Positions 11,660 to 23,185 of a stretch of DNA of 64,000 nucleotides are shown here, piece after piece. Both the position numbers and the translations under genes were made by a program. Under the pieces are notes generated by a model. The model did no database searches and was not told the DNA's origin. It saw only the letters and a list, made by a program, of their open reading frames with translations. Within the stretch, counting starts at the first letter, position 1, and each line of letters starts with the position of its first letter. This stretch comes from Andrena cerasifolii. Its lineage: Eukaryota > Arthropoda > Insecta > Hymenoptera > Andrenidae. The DNA is taken from assembly GCF_050908995.1 (NCBI RefSeq), contig NC_135118.1, positions 19,229,501 through 19,293,500 on the forward strand, given 5' to 3'.

Positions 11660-12460
11660 CATCCCGGAATCTCTAAACATCAGACGAGCTTACTTGTACG
11701 TGAAGTTCGATCGTAATTGTATCGAGCGCCTCGTTCGAAGATGATTCCATCCCACCCGATTTAAACCCAACGAATGTAAGCCTAAAAGAAGAAGAGCGTG
11801 CGACGCTCGCAGTACCAGTGGTGATCCACAGAAGTTCCACGCGTGAAAAGGCCTCGCAGGCTGTCGAAGGGGGCCAGGCCAGTCGCGGATGGCGCGCTTC
11901 TAAATTCAGATTCCTGCTCGCGAACGCGCCTCGGAGCAGGAAGGGTTCTCGGATTAGCGGGGAATTAATGAAGCATCGCCAGAGGGGAACCGGTTCTCGA
12001 CCGGATGACGAAGACGTTGGCACAAAGTGACACCTCGCCGGGATGATAAGACCGTCGATACTCGATACGAGGCCGTTCTCGATGCCCGGCCAGATTCTCG
12101 AGACGCGTCTCACCGGTTGCTCCCCGCCGCGGGCCACGAACCTCCGTCAATTATCGGTTCGATGACCGACTGGCCGTCGCGAGTGTTTCGCCAGGTCGTT
12201 TTACATCATTGGGTCGTTCCCTCGCGATCTTGCCCCCTCCCCTCGGCATTTTCACTTTTTGTCAGAGAAATCGCGGCGTACCCACGCGCGCACACCCCTC
12301 GCCCAATACTTTCGCGACCGGAGCAAAGAATACGCCGCTTTCCCGTTCAGAGAAAAGCTGGAAATAGACTCCGCGAGACGACTTCCTGGTTAGCATAGCG
12401 TGTCGCGGCGGTTGTGTCGCGATCTTTTGTTTGTAAAAGGCCGGCTTGACCTCGAAAGTT
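11660..12460. other. GC-rich island, no gene recognised
   Basis: Frames up to 154 codons (-) and 123 codons (+) overlap each other. Compositions are Arg/Ser-rich on both strands, as expected from CpG-rich random sequence. A promoter or enhancer role is possible but unsupported. Confidence 0.45.
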
Positions 12461-12619
12461 GGTGCTGCTGGTGTGGAATTGGACAGCTAGCTTAAAGTGG
12501 ACTTGACGCGCGAAGTCGATGTTGATTTAATGCAAACGTGATCCGGATTCGAATCTAATCTCAGAGTTTTTAACTGACTTATCAGTTCGACCTCGGATCG
12601 CTATCTGAAACACAGTTAA

Positions 12620-13095
12620 CCCTCGGGCGGCCGCGTGGTGAACTCAGCTCATCAGTTGAAAATAATCATTTTAGCCCCGTATTACGCTTCAGAAACGGTT
12701 TCTCTGTTGACAGTGGTAGCTTAAATTAAATGCGATGGGAAAATATTAGCAATGTATCCAAAAATGCAGTAAATGTATTTAAAGCACACAGAAATAGTAT
12801 ATTGTTAGAAACATTTAGGCACCGCGTCATAAAAGGGGCTGCACGGGTGAGCCTAACCAGATGTGGCCAGCGTGACGAGTGCAGCGACGATGGGCCCAAC
12901 TAGCGCGACGCCATAGCTGTCATAAAATTAGCATCGGGGTCCGTAGGATTTTTCCCAAAAGCACAACTGAGGACTTTCCACAGGACGGAAAGGCAGTCTT
13001 CTATAGATCTCGAGTCAAGAAGGACTCCATCGTTACTCTTGTTCCAGTCATTGCAAAAAAAATATATATATATATTTTTTTTATATTATTTTTTA

Positions 13096-13145
<50 letters not shown>

Positions 13146-13364
13146 GCAATAACTATTTCAGCAAATTCTCCCTGTTACATTTTAGACTTTCTTACAATAT
13201 GTACAACATTTTGAACATCAGAAATGAGAATCAACTGGCACAAGCTTCATAGGGTTCTTGGAACACACCACGATCGCGCGGAGAGAATGTTTGTCTTACC
13301 GAGACCTAATGAAGGAAATACGCAGATCGGTGAACGGAGTTCACAAAGCGCGCCCGCTCGAGGG
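12620..13364. mobile_element. TTAA-flanked piggyBac-type MITE
   Basis: TTAA lies at 12616-12619 and 13365-13368. Inverted ends are CCCTCGGGCGGCCGCG and CGCGCCCGCTCGAGGG. The 745-bp interior includes a (TA)n tract (13097-13142) and no transposase; the 111-codon frame spanning the (TA)n is an artefact of low complexity. Confidence 0.7.
13097..13142. repeat. (TA)n microsatellite
   Basis: About 22 TA dinucleotides lie inside the TTAA-flanked element. A further ATATAT/TTTTTATA-rich stretch precedes it. Confidence 0.95.
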
Positions 13365-13627
13365 TTAAGGGCACTTCCCGGTAAAATTGCACAGAAAATA
13401 GGCGATTTCTGTGATCTTTTCTACAAAAAGCTATACAATGTAAGGCTGTGAAAGTTTTTGTACTCTATCCTACTACAAATGCAGTGAAAGTTTTTTAATT
13501 CAGTGTTATCCGCTACTGGCTTTGATATGCATTACGTGTTGCAATGGTGTAAAGATGAAAGTACAGCACTATCACCATCAGACCTCCAGACGGGGCCATC
13601 AAAGATAAAAAAACTCAAAAGCTTCTT

Positions 13628-13980
13628 TAAGGGGACCTTCCGGTCTAGAGCCCCAAAATAGGTGATTTTTAGGAATTAATTAAAGGAAAACTACTGCATA
13701 TAATTTAATGGGGGTTTTTGCATTGTATTAAGGATGTCTTAAGTTATAGAAATATATTTTTTTGTTTCATAATTAATCATTGCAGACGGCACTGGGGAGT
13801 CGTTAAAGTCGAGGCGTCAAAAAGTTCATCCAAATCGGTGGGACCTGTATCTCCAAAAGTTATCATCCGATTCGACTGAATAGTTTCTAATTTTGAGGAA
13901 TATACTTCTGACTAGGGGGGAAACCAGAAAAAACATTTACAACATCGAAAAATGTTTTTTTCGCCCAAAAGTGTCTGTAA
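13628..13980. mobile_element. GGGGACCTTCCGGTC-family element, partial
   Basis: TTAAGGGGACCTTCCGGTCT opens the segment. It continues AGAGCCCCAAAATAGGTG, TTAAGGATGTCTTAAG, GACGGCACTGGGGAGTCG and CTGTATCTCCAAAAGTTATC, all of which recur in the 54.96-55.67 kb foldback. The right boundary was not found. Confidence 0.6.
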
Positions 13981-15067
13981 GCAAAAATGGAGAGGTTGAA
14001 AATTCATAATAGTCTATAAGGCGGAAGCATGTGTAATTAATAATACAGTCCCGTTTGAATTTTTAGAGTCGGTAAGTGTTACATTTTTTACATTGGCGAT
14101 GGTGCGAGAAAACCGTACGTAAAAAGCGTGTTTTTTTCTATTCTTTACTTAATTTTACGTTTATCAAGGAGTATTAAGGCAATTTACTGTTAATCCTCCC
14201 GTCTCTTCAAATGTAGCCTCAATCTCGGATATTTATTTTTCCTGGCACCAATTTACTGTATCTACTCTCAGCGACTGCTACCTGCGCTCGGAACTCGCGT
14301 CGCTTACCGGCCTGTAAAATCTGACGCGCTAAAATTTCACCTGATTTTTGATGTTTTGAGAGTTTTTGCAACAAACGTTTTCGAGATCTTCAGCGTTTCT
14401 CAAAGCTGCGTCAACGTTTTATCTAGCAATCGGTAGATGTATCTAAACTCTAGCGTTTTGTAATACATATTCTGTATTTTAACCGATAAGGAGGAAGGTT
14501 GGGTTGAAACATGGGCGGTCTTCGAGATTTTTTTTAAAGCGAACTACATAGCGTATCGGAATGAAACTTCTTGCGTTAATTAATGCACGCATAAATCTAC
14601 GACATGAATTTATTTTATCTATAATGCATTAATTATTAGTAATACAGATAAATGGGTTGTATTTAAATGGAAATGGAAGAACACAGCCGTGGATTACCTA
14701 CAAATTTAATGATGCATTAAATTCTTAGCCAGTTTTTATATCGCAAGTGAATGGCTGACATTCACGGTGGACGTTAATCGGGAAGGTTCATGTTTCAGGC
14801 TGCCAAATGGATGATGCTTGACATTTTTTTTAAGAAGCGGTTTACGATGTAATAAAGTGAAATTGTTCGTGTTAGTTAATATACCTACTTATCGAGATAT
14901 ATGAATTTATATGTTGTTTACTCTAATAAAGCACAGGAGTAAATCAAAGATAAAATTACGAATGCCCCACTGTTGTACCTACCAAAACTGACGTATATGT
15001 GGTTGGAGAACATGATTCCAGCTCGCACAGTAATCAGAAACACAGAAAACAAACAGATTTATATTTC

Positions 15068-16440
15068 ACTAGCGTCCCCCATCTCGGCGTTGCCCGAGAT
15101 ATTAGCGCGACTAATTCATTTTTATTAGAATTAATATCTGTTAAGGAAAGTATTTTGAAAAAAGCTTGATTTCTTCGTAATATTTCGGAGAAGATAACAT
15201 TGTTAGTATAATGATTTTCTGAAATTAGGATGAATTGTTGTTGCGCGTCACCTGCTGGAGCAATGATGGCAAATATTATCCATCGCTCCTGTTTGAACTT
15301 CTCCTAAGTTAAAATACCTAGTTAATTCCTGGATCATAATTCAATGCAAACCTTCCGGTAACGTTCACTCTAGGGACGTGCGGGTAATCGAATGTGTCGG
15401 GGACCCGAGCGGTCGGGTCGGGTCGGGTAAAGTCGGGCGGGCTCGGACGGGGGCCCGGGACAGTCGGGCCTACGGGTAGTTCGATTACTTCGGGTAGCGC
15501 GATTGTATCGGGTAGCCCGATTATTTCGGGTAATGCGGTGCTTGATAAGTTCATATACGTATTCAGCTTTTTTAAACAACCGAATACTCGAAAAAAATGT
15601 ACAAAATCTTTACCTATTTGAAACTTTAGAATAAGATGATTTTCATATTCATATGCTTGTATATTTTTATTAAACACTATGAAACATCCGGAAAATATGC
15701 GTTTTTAAACATGTATTTAGTATTGCGATATTAAAAAAAGGAAGTTTGATGCATTATTAACAATATTTTCTGGACGTTTCGTAGTGTGTAATAAAAATAT
15801 ACAAGCATATGAATATGAAAATCATCTTATTCTAAAATTTCATATAGGTAAAGATTTTGTACATGCTTTTCGAGTACTCGGTTGTTTAAAAAAGCTGAAT
15901 ACATGTATCAACTTATCAAGCACCGCGTTACCCGAAATAAACGAGCTACCCGACACAATCGCGCTACCCGAAGTAATCGGGCTACGCGACACAGTCGGAC
16001 TACCCGTAGGGGCCCGTCTGTCCCGGGCCCCCGTCCGAGCTCGCCCGACTTTACCCGACCCAACCCGAGCCCGAAAAGTCGGGTACCCGCACACCTCTAG
16101 TTCGCTCTTATAAGTCCAGGATTTACCAGTGTATCTTAATATATATGAAGCGGAAAGTGTTCGTGTGTTTGTCTGTCGCCTAAAAACATTCGAATGGTAA
16201 AACTCAGCGGTCACGAAATTTGTCCCAGCTCATTATACCCACCTAATTGCACGTGAACTATTTTCACAAAAAATATATAAATAAAAAACAATTTTTTTTA
16301 TAAAATCAGAATCTAAATTTCGGTTGAAGCTGAATAGCAAAGCTAGTATTGCATACTGTCGAGCAGGAGTGGATGATCTTGACAAATTTGATCGCACCTG
16401 GGTTAATCCGATTGGTAGCAATACAATCTGCTGACACTAA
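15068..16440. mobile_element. CTAGCGTCCC-family repeat, split by a hAT-type element
   Basis: Left part 15068-15371 and right part 16101-16440 together match 25680-26290 continuously (ATTCAATGCAA, CCGGTAACGTTCACTCT, TATAAGTCCAGGATTTAC, AACAATTTTTTTTATAAAAT). The 729-bp insert between them is described separately. The 3' third is missing or diverged. Confidence 0.75.
15372..16100. mobile_element. hAT-type foldback MITE (729 bp)
   Basis: It is flanked by an 8-bp duplication TTCACTCT (15364-15371) / TTCGCTCT (16101-16108). The ends are AGGGACGTGCGGGTA and TACCCGCACACCTCTAG, typical hAT inverted termini. The arms (15372-15720 and 15750-16100) are inverted copies, including the C/G-rich stretches with tandem TCGGGTAGCCCGA-like units and the block AATATACAAGCATATGAATA. 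The 124-, 119- and 109-codon frames here are arm read-through, not genes. Confidence 0.88.
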
Positions 16441-17576
16441 TATTCAAACGGAAAAAGAATATTACCATTTTTCGACCGTTTTACAGTAGTCTAACCCTTT
16501 AAAGCGACATGACGCTCGTACAGCACACAGAGGTCGCCTTCAAAGTGTTACCCCCGTTCAGTAAAGTTAGCAAAATTAATAAACACGACGATATTCAGAA
16601 TATCCAGATGTACATTACCGTTGAAATTTATTATCCTCTATAGGAGCGATTATTTCACTAAACAGAACAATTTTATTTATTTTCATTATACTTGAAAGAT
16701 TTATATCAAAACGAATTATTATATTTAAATTTAATCAAAGATCACTAGAATGATCACAAAATTATCCACCATTCAATCAATCATTCAACGAAATTCCAAT
16801 TAATAAGTGTAAAAGGAATAGAATATCTAGCATCAAATCAAAGACATCCATTCCTCGGTAAGGAAGTCAGAAGAAACCGAGATAAAATAGCGCCGAACAC
16901 ACAAGTTCATACCAACGACCTCCTCTATTCAGAGCTTCGCATCTTCGCCAATCTTTCTGTCTTGACGCAACAGTTTAAAGATGTATTTCTGAAATCCTAA
17001 ACTTTCCAAAAAAAAAAGTAAAAGACAAATCATTTGTTTTGCCCCGAAACTTAAAATACAACCCCTTCGATATCCAATCTGTTCGGGCTTCCATTGCGGT
17101 TTTGCAGTAAGCGTGATTTCCGAAGGAATCCCTTTTAACGGGCCTTGACCAGTGGGCGTGGGCCAGCTACGGCTTTCCAAACTGGTTCCGCCTATCACGC
17201 AGGCAGACGTCGATGGATAACAGCAGGTTGCGAGCCGTCGCATTATCAGGGTAACGCAGCGCTGGCTCGCCGATAATGGCAACTGACGAAAACCACAATG
17301 CACCGTGCCCGATTGACGCCCATCGAGCGCGTATCGAACGCTCGCGATCACTACTCTTCCACTGCGCCTGGCCCTGTCGCTGCGCCATCCGGTCACTATT
17401 ATTCTCAACCCTTTCAGTGCACATACACTGTCTGTTCGCGCGCACCTTCTGTGCGGAGAACCCAGGATTCGCACACGCGATGAACACCAAAGGTCCTTTC
17501 ACACTTGATGTGTACTTTTGTCGCTGGGGACCAATATGTCAGATGCATTCGCTTCGCGGAGTTAGCGCTGATTTAA

Positions 17577-18583
17577 CACGTTCGTCCTGCACCAAAAATA
17601 GTTGACTGTCCTCAGATGCCGGAAACAGATTTTTGTGTTCACCCTTTTATGCTACTTTCGACATTTAATAACATTTTAACCAAAAACAATTTGTTTTTGT
17701 TAGAAAAAAAAGGGATGTTAGCAAGCAAAAAATCTGTTAGCAGCTTTCGTACAACTTTTTCGGTATGCCCAATAACTCCGTTCAACTAAACGCGAGGTAG
17801 ATCCAATCCAACTCCACATCTTCGTCGCTCCCACTGTCAAACAAATAGTCTTCAACCGCTTCCTCCGGTTCAACATTCGTAGTACTCCTTGTGCATCTTC
17901 TGAACCCAGATGTCGACGGTTCAGGTGCTTTTGGGGGTGAAGGAGCATCGATGCATTCCGTCGAGTTCAAAATATTACAAAATATAATACAACAAATATT
18001 ATAAAAATATCTCCACAAAAATATATGACTAAGAAATAATTTTGAAAAGCAATTACGTTAGGTAAGGGCGAATACTTTGCGCTTTTCAAAGATTCGCCTC
18101 TTCCCGACAAAATATTACGGCTGAAAAATAATAAAATATGATTTTTTAGAATATTTCAGACAACCAATTCATCATTTCCTTGTAATAGTAATGAAAATGG
18201 ACGAAACAATAGATGAAGAAAGCGTACGAAATATAAAAGGAATAAATGATTAGAAATTACGTCGAACACCCCAAACTCGAAAATTCTGTCATTTCACACT
18301 TTTTTCGCGATGTTTACTCCTCAAAACTGTATATTCCAAAATATTTAATATAGAAATTGAATAAAAATATTGATAGGAAGTAGAATACGACAGAAAAAAA
18401 AACACAACTTACCTGGTTAAATAAAAAAAAAACAGCTGCAGAAAGTTGAAAAAACGCTGCAAATTTGTAACGAAGGCGTATGCAAAAGGAAAACGCGATA
18501 CTTGAAAAATCCTTCTTCCCCTTCCACATTTATTGGGACCAGGCCCAAGACGTGACCGTACGCGTCACCCCGTACGCAACGTG
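17577..18583 (-). mobile_element. Possible piggyBac-like remnant
   Basis: TTAA occurs at 17573-17576 and 18584-18587, with inverted ends CACGTTCG / CGCAACGTG. Inside, on the minus strand, is an open frame (18018-17782, 78 codons) with PEPSTSGFRRCTRST and the acidic stretch EPEEAVEDYLFDSGSDEDVE. Such an acidic, Ser-rich start is seen in many piggyBac transposases. The catalytic DDD region is absent, so this is at best a fragment. Confidence 0.35.
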
Positions 18584-18699
18584 TTAAGAAAGACGGGGTA
18601 GGAAATAAGTGAATAAATCAGAAAACACAGGCGGCGAATCCGTGAAAACACGCGGACACCACCGAGAGTGTTAATCTGAGGAAAAAAGCGACGAAGTAT

Positions 18700-21380
18700 A
18701 TCCTGGTGAACGACGGTCCCCAAGCACCGGCGCATGGGTGTCAGTCAGATCATTATCGACGGTAGTTAGTGGCCCAGGCCGGGCGTCGTTGATGTCACCG
18801 GCCGTTCTCGGCTCTGCTCTTGTGCATGTACAGTATAATCGTTTCCATTCCTTTCACTGTTGGTGACCACGGCGTAGAACAGGTCGAGGAGAGGATACAC
18901 TGGATCGTACGCGTGCGTAGCTCGTTCTGCTTCGCGGAATAACCGCTGGCGAGATGGGCCGCCATGATCTAGATACGTTCGCGGTTCATTACGCTGGATG
19001 ATTCCGGGCGATCGCTGTCCCGAGGTGATAAAGAGGAGCATTTAGCCGCGAACATCCCCACGGCCTTTCGAGGATCTGAATTTCCTCTGACAGGCGGTCG
19101 AGTTCGCTCGAGCCCGCCTAGATTAGGCAGCAACGATAACTCCTGCCCGATACGTACACTTGTAATGGACACAAGGATAATTGAACTACCTTTTATGAAT
19201 AATATTTATAAAGATATTTATTCGACTAAATTAAAGATATTTGAGATTCAACTTTTTCGAGCTGGACTCCGGGACTGACAAGGGGAGGCCACCATGCGGT
19301 AGACACCGATTTTGATGAGCCGTGGCACGATGGATCTATGTCGAAAATAAGTAAATAGGAGTTCAAATTAGGTGTTGAAGCAACCAGTAAATGACCGCAT
19401 ACCAGTGAACGACCATTAGGCAAAGAAATGTCAGTTATAAATTTAAACATTCCTAATTATATTAATAAGTACAATTTTTATTAAAAGTATGCGATCATTT
19501 ACTACATGTTTTGTATTCTATATTTTTTTTTGTTTAAATTACAATAAGAATGAGTACTTATTTTTATAGAAATTTCAAGAACAATAAATTTAAATGCAAT
19601 TTCAACAGTGGTTTTGCCGTTATACATAAATATATTCAAGTATTAATCTCAAAAATCCATAGATTCAACAATTCGCTAATTCCCTGATCGGTTTACCCCA
19701 CTTCCGTTATTTTTTTTCGCAATTCACCCGAAGCGGTTTCCAAGAAGCGTGTCCTCTAAGGGAAAGTACCGCTGAATTTTACAAAGCCGAATGCTCCACC
19801 GCCTAAGCTACAACCACCAACGATTACGTTGTCTCGCGGCGATCCAGTCGGCAGTGGTCGCGCAGCTGCTTTCCAATCACGAATAATCTCCGATGGCTGT
19901 CCTCGGAGAACACCTTCGCTTTCGATGACCATGGTCGATCGTCTCATTACGTGCCACGGGTCGCGAAAGCTCAATGGCCGCGTTGCCCGTTGTAAACGGC
20001 GGCCAGGAACGGGCGATCGTTGGCAACTTTCACGGTTATTCTACGAACAGAGGCCACGCAGTTTATTTCTGGGCGAGATTGTTCCACTTTTAAAGCCTAA
20101 CGCCCAAGAGCCAGCAGTCCTGGCTACGAAACACGAGCAACGTGTCCGCGACAGAAGTCGGGCAAATTACCCTCGCCTCTCTGCGACGAATTTTCTTCGC
20201 CGCGAAGGCCCCCCTCGTTCCTGGACGCCTTCTACGACCCCCGCGAACCTCTCCACGTTTCGCAGCGTGGTTTCACCGTGGTTTCCACGGCAGTCTGCAC
20301 TTTCGTTTCTACTCTGCATTCTGGGAACACTTCTGCGTCAATTAACGCCGTTTGTGATTCCGTCTATCGAGGAGAATTTAGGTTCCACCCCCTTGTAACG
20401 CGTTCCCATTTTTTTTTTACTTCAGTCGTGGAGATTTTACATTGAAATTAAGTAACCGCGACACTTGCGCGTGAATTAATTCGATTTGCGATGGTATTTT
20501 CTGTAGAGAATTTATATTCCTCTTATTCGGACGTGTTTACAATTTTTTTTCACTCGTGGAGGTTTTATATTGAAATAAATTGCTCTGACGCCTCCACGCC
20601 GAGTACCTTGGTTTGGGATTTCGTTTTCCATGGAGAATTTAAATTCCTCCTATCGCGAAATGTGTTGGCAATTTTTCATACCCAATCGCGGTGGTTTCGC
20701 ATTGAAATAGAGAACTATAAAATCCCGTAATAGTGTATCGCAGGCATGGGTAGATCAGATTAAAGACGTTGTAAGCTCACAGAGTTTCTCGTTATTTACC
20801 CATTGTCTGCGATAAGTCTAAGTCCCATACGCGCGTGCTTCGAAAATGACTCACCGGCTGCTTCGAGGATTGCACAAACGCGGAGCAACAGCCCGCAGGT
20901 GCATCTTCCACTGCACCATACGCGTGTCCGCTTCAGCGACCCGCGACTACATTGTTCCTCCTCTCTCCTCTGTCGGAATGTACAACACTGTCGTTGGATC
21001 AAGCGATCCACCGAGTGACGCGAACTGAATTGTACGATTTCCTACGCGCGCCGGGGAAATGCGATTCGCCTTGAAATCCAGAAAACGAGAGTTCCGCGAA
21101 CGACGTTGCCGCACGACTCGTGTTGAAATTTAGAAAGCTGTATTTACTCGAATGTTGAGCGCGCGCGCTCGTACCTCGAAATCACTTCGAACGGTGCTTC
21201 CACGAAGTACCACTGCTCTCCGCGGATGAAACAATTGAAACGCGGCGCAGGGTAAAGTCGTAGATGCTCTCCGCCTAGGAACGAATAATGTAGCCAAAGA
21301 GATGCGAGGAACTGTGAGTAAATTGGGAGACGAGTTGAAGAACGTTCACCACAAGAATTTGGAAGCGGGGCTATTTCCTT
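18700..21380. other. Gene-free stretch with GC-rich segments
   Basis: The 189-codon + frame at 19829-20398 and frames at 20796-21018 on both strands show no family signature. A loosely repeated theme (GTGGAGATTTTACATTGAAA, GTGGAGGTTTTATATTGAAA, GTGGTTTCGCATTGAAATAG) occurs three times at 20430-20710. Confidence 0.45.
19275..19325. repeat. Short shared block with 32398-32445
   Basis: ACAAGGGGAGGCCACCATG, then GGTAGACACCGATTTTGATG, matches ACAAGGGGAGGACACCATG / GGTAGACACCGATTTTGACG at 32398. About 45 bp in the same orientation with few changes; probably the end of an unrecognised transposon family. Confidence 0.6.
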
Positions 21381-21396
21381 AGTCGCTATTTAAGGC

Positions 21397-22093
21397 TGTA
21401 CTTCCGAATGGCCCCAGTGGCCAATCGACACGAGGTTTCTGGGGAGGGTTGGGGTGGGTGTTTGGACCCTAAATCTGAAATTGTTGCTTCGGGAATTTAT
21501 TAGTTTACGAGATATTAATAGAAAACTTTTAATATTTCTGCTGACTTGTTCCGACATAACGCATTCCACTTTCCAACTTGTTCTGGATATTAGTATTGGT
21601 TGGGGGTAGATTAGTGCGGGGGGGGGGGGGTAAAGCGATGTAAGTTTAGAATTTTGAAGCAGAAACTTGGAGATGCGATCCATCCTGTTATACAGGGTGG
21701 ATATTTATTATTTTATTGATAGGCGATACTCTAGGGGGTGATTCTACAGGCCAAAATAAGACGCAAATATAGAATACAATTTTTTAATATCGCGCTTCGT
21801 TTTCGAGAAAATTGGCTTTGAATTTCAGCTATACAGGCATGCCATTTAAGTGCTTGAGGGGGCACGAAGAGGTAAGGGGAACGCGTCAAATTACTGGGAG
21901 GGCAGGATGAAACCCAGTTGCAGTTCAAAGAAATAATTTAAAAAAAAAAAATTAACAATAATTTTTTATTAATATTTCGGAAACTAATAAATTCCCGAAG
22001 CTACAATTTTAGATTTAGGGCCCACACCCCCTCCCCACCCACCCCCTCAAGCCTCGTCTCGATCGGCCACTGGGGCCATTCGGAAGTATATCC
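21397..22093. mobile_element. Non-autonomous DNA element, CCCCAGTGG termini, copy 1
   Basis: The ends TACTTCCGAATGGCCCCAGTGG-like (left, 21399 on) and CCACTGGGGCCATTCGGAAG (right) are inverted. An 11-bp direct repeat CTATTTAAGGC flanks it (21386-21396, 22094-22104). The interior shares long blocks with copy 2, including TTAGTTTACGAGATATTAAT, GATGCGATCCATCCTGTTAT and CGCGCTTCGTTTTCGAG. A G-run and polyA tracts are present; no coding frame. Confidence 0.82.
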
Positions 22094-22104
22094 CTATTTA
22101 AGGC

Positions 22105-23069
22105 CAGTTCAACAGCGCGTGATGCTTCACTAGTCCAGAAATAGATTTCGTAGAAGATCCGTCAGGAAATGGGCGCGAAGTCCGCATTTTTCGCGAAAGT
22201 GGCGACGTAACGGGCCCGGTCTCCAGCGGACCTGTAAAACTTCGCCCAGGTCAAGATCCACTTTCTTTCCCAAAGGTCATCCTCCTTTCTCACGTTTCCG
22301 GGCGGGTTCCTCGCACGGCCGCGTAAAAAACCGTCGGAATATCGACGCTAAATATGGTTGGACTTGCTCGTTTGTCATCCCCCCACCACCACTGCCGGCT
22401 GTCCTACGCACGCTATTCTCATTTGCCAGATCCTACGATCGGTTCGGAGTGTTTGCCAGTCGACGGAACGTGGCCGCGCTAAGAAAAACTCCTTCGTCGG
22501 AATTCAGCATCCCCGTGCGTCTCGTGCTCTCTCTCTCTCTTGCTCTCTTTCGCGAATTTAAGCGTTCAACTGGTGCGCAGATGGGTTCTAATCATACCCA
22601 GAGGTTTGAGGAACTGTGGCAAGTGACAAGTATCTCGTGACCACCGTTTAACTTGACCTTTCCTGGGCCCCCAGCCAGGAGCAGGTGTGTGCATGCTCAG
22701 AGGAGTCTGATGGTTCAGCGAGAATTGTACGCGTTCGTTGCGCATTTTGGACACTTTGGGGACCTGGATAGTTGGGTAGTGTCGTACAGGTGTGTCAGTG
22801 ATCATCCGCTGAAAAGATTCATCAACGGTGAAGCTGGAGTCTTCGGGATAAACAGTAAGAGGCAACGCGATTCCTGCATTTGGTGGATCCTGAACGCTTC
22901 AAGAAGGAGCAGATAGCTTAGATTCGTGTTGTACCGGGCCAGTCGAGCGGTATTAGGCTTTGAGCCCTGGAACTAGCCAGAAAAGGGGCAGCAGACACCT
23001 CCGTCGAGGCACATCGATGACCTCGACGAGAATAACTTGCAAGGCCGCACATCAGCCCCGGGAGGAAAC
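22105..23069 (+). promoter_or_regulatory. Presumed promoter and 5' UTR of the ssh alternative first exon
   Basis: The sequence is GC-richer than the intron downstream and runs directly to the ATG at 23070, with an in-frame stop at 22974. A (CT)n run lies at 22528-22545. No TATA or initiator can be singled out; upstream splicing is also possible. Confidence 0.35.
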
Positions 23070-23185
23070 ATGGTGACGCGTGGCTCCGTTTACGTGCTGA
23101 TTCTGTTTGTCCTGCCCGTGATCCTGTGGCTGTTTGGAAGTCCCAGGAGGAGCAAAGTTCTGGGGAACGTCACCAGAGCCGTGAG
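23070..23185 (+). CDS. ssh: ssh alternative first exon with membrane-anchor-like segment
   Basis: The ATG at 23070 has a good context (aaacATGG). It is the first in-frame ATG after an in-frame TAG at 22974. Thirty-eight codons and two bases run to a consensus donor (GTGAG|GTAAGG). Residues 7-22 are uninterrupted hydrophobics (VYVLILFVLPVILWLF), followed by GSPRRSK. The exon ends in phase 2, exactly what the next slingshot exon needs. In canonical slingshot the SALQ motif is preceded by a Trp whose codon would be split at this same phase. The positive flank after the hydrophobic stretch predicts a cytosolic phosphatase domain (inference). I do not recognise this N-terminus from characterised slingshot proteins. 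It could instead be a fortuitous open stretch, but ATG context, donor and phase all agree. Confidence 0.72.

Noticed and set aside
11673..12398. Overlapping 154- and 123-codon frames
   Set aside because: Open on both strands in a CpG-rich island; neither resembles a protein family.
15318..16214. Pro/Arg-rich frames of 119, 109 and 124 codons
   Set aside because: They are arm read-through of the palindromic hAT-type MITE on opposite strands.
16929..17474. 181-codon minus-strand frame
   Set aside because: It overlaps 109-111 codon frames on both strands in a GC-rich stretch, and has mixed composition with no domain, no partner exon and no motif. A chance open frame is more likely.
19829..20398. 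189-codon plus-strand frame
   Set aside because: GC-rich segment with Arg/Pro/Ser-rich translation and competing frames; no family signature or splice-consistent neighbours.
1..22000. Canonical slingshot N-terminal exons
   Set aside because: I looked for the conserved start and the VKGAALVLP-like and FKPVSVQAMW-like segments and did not find them; they probably lie left of the window or in short exons I could not see.
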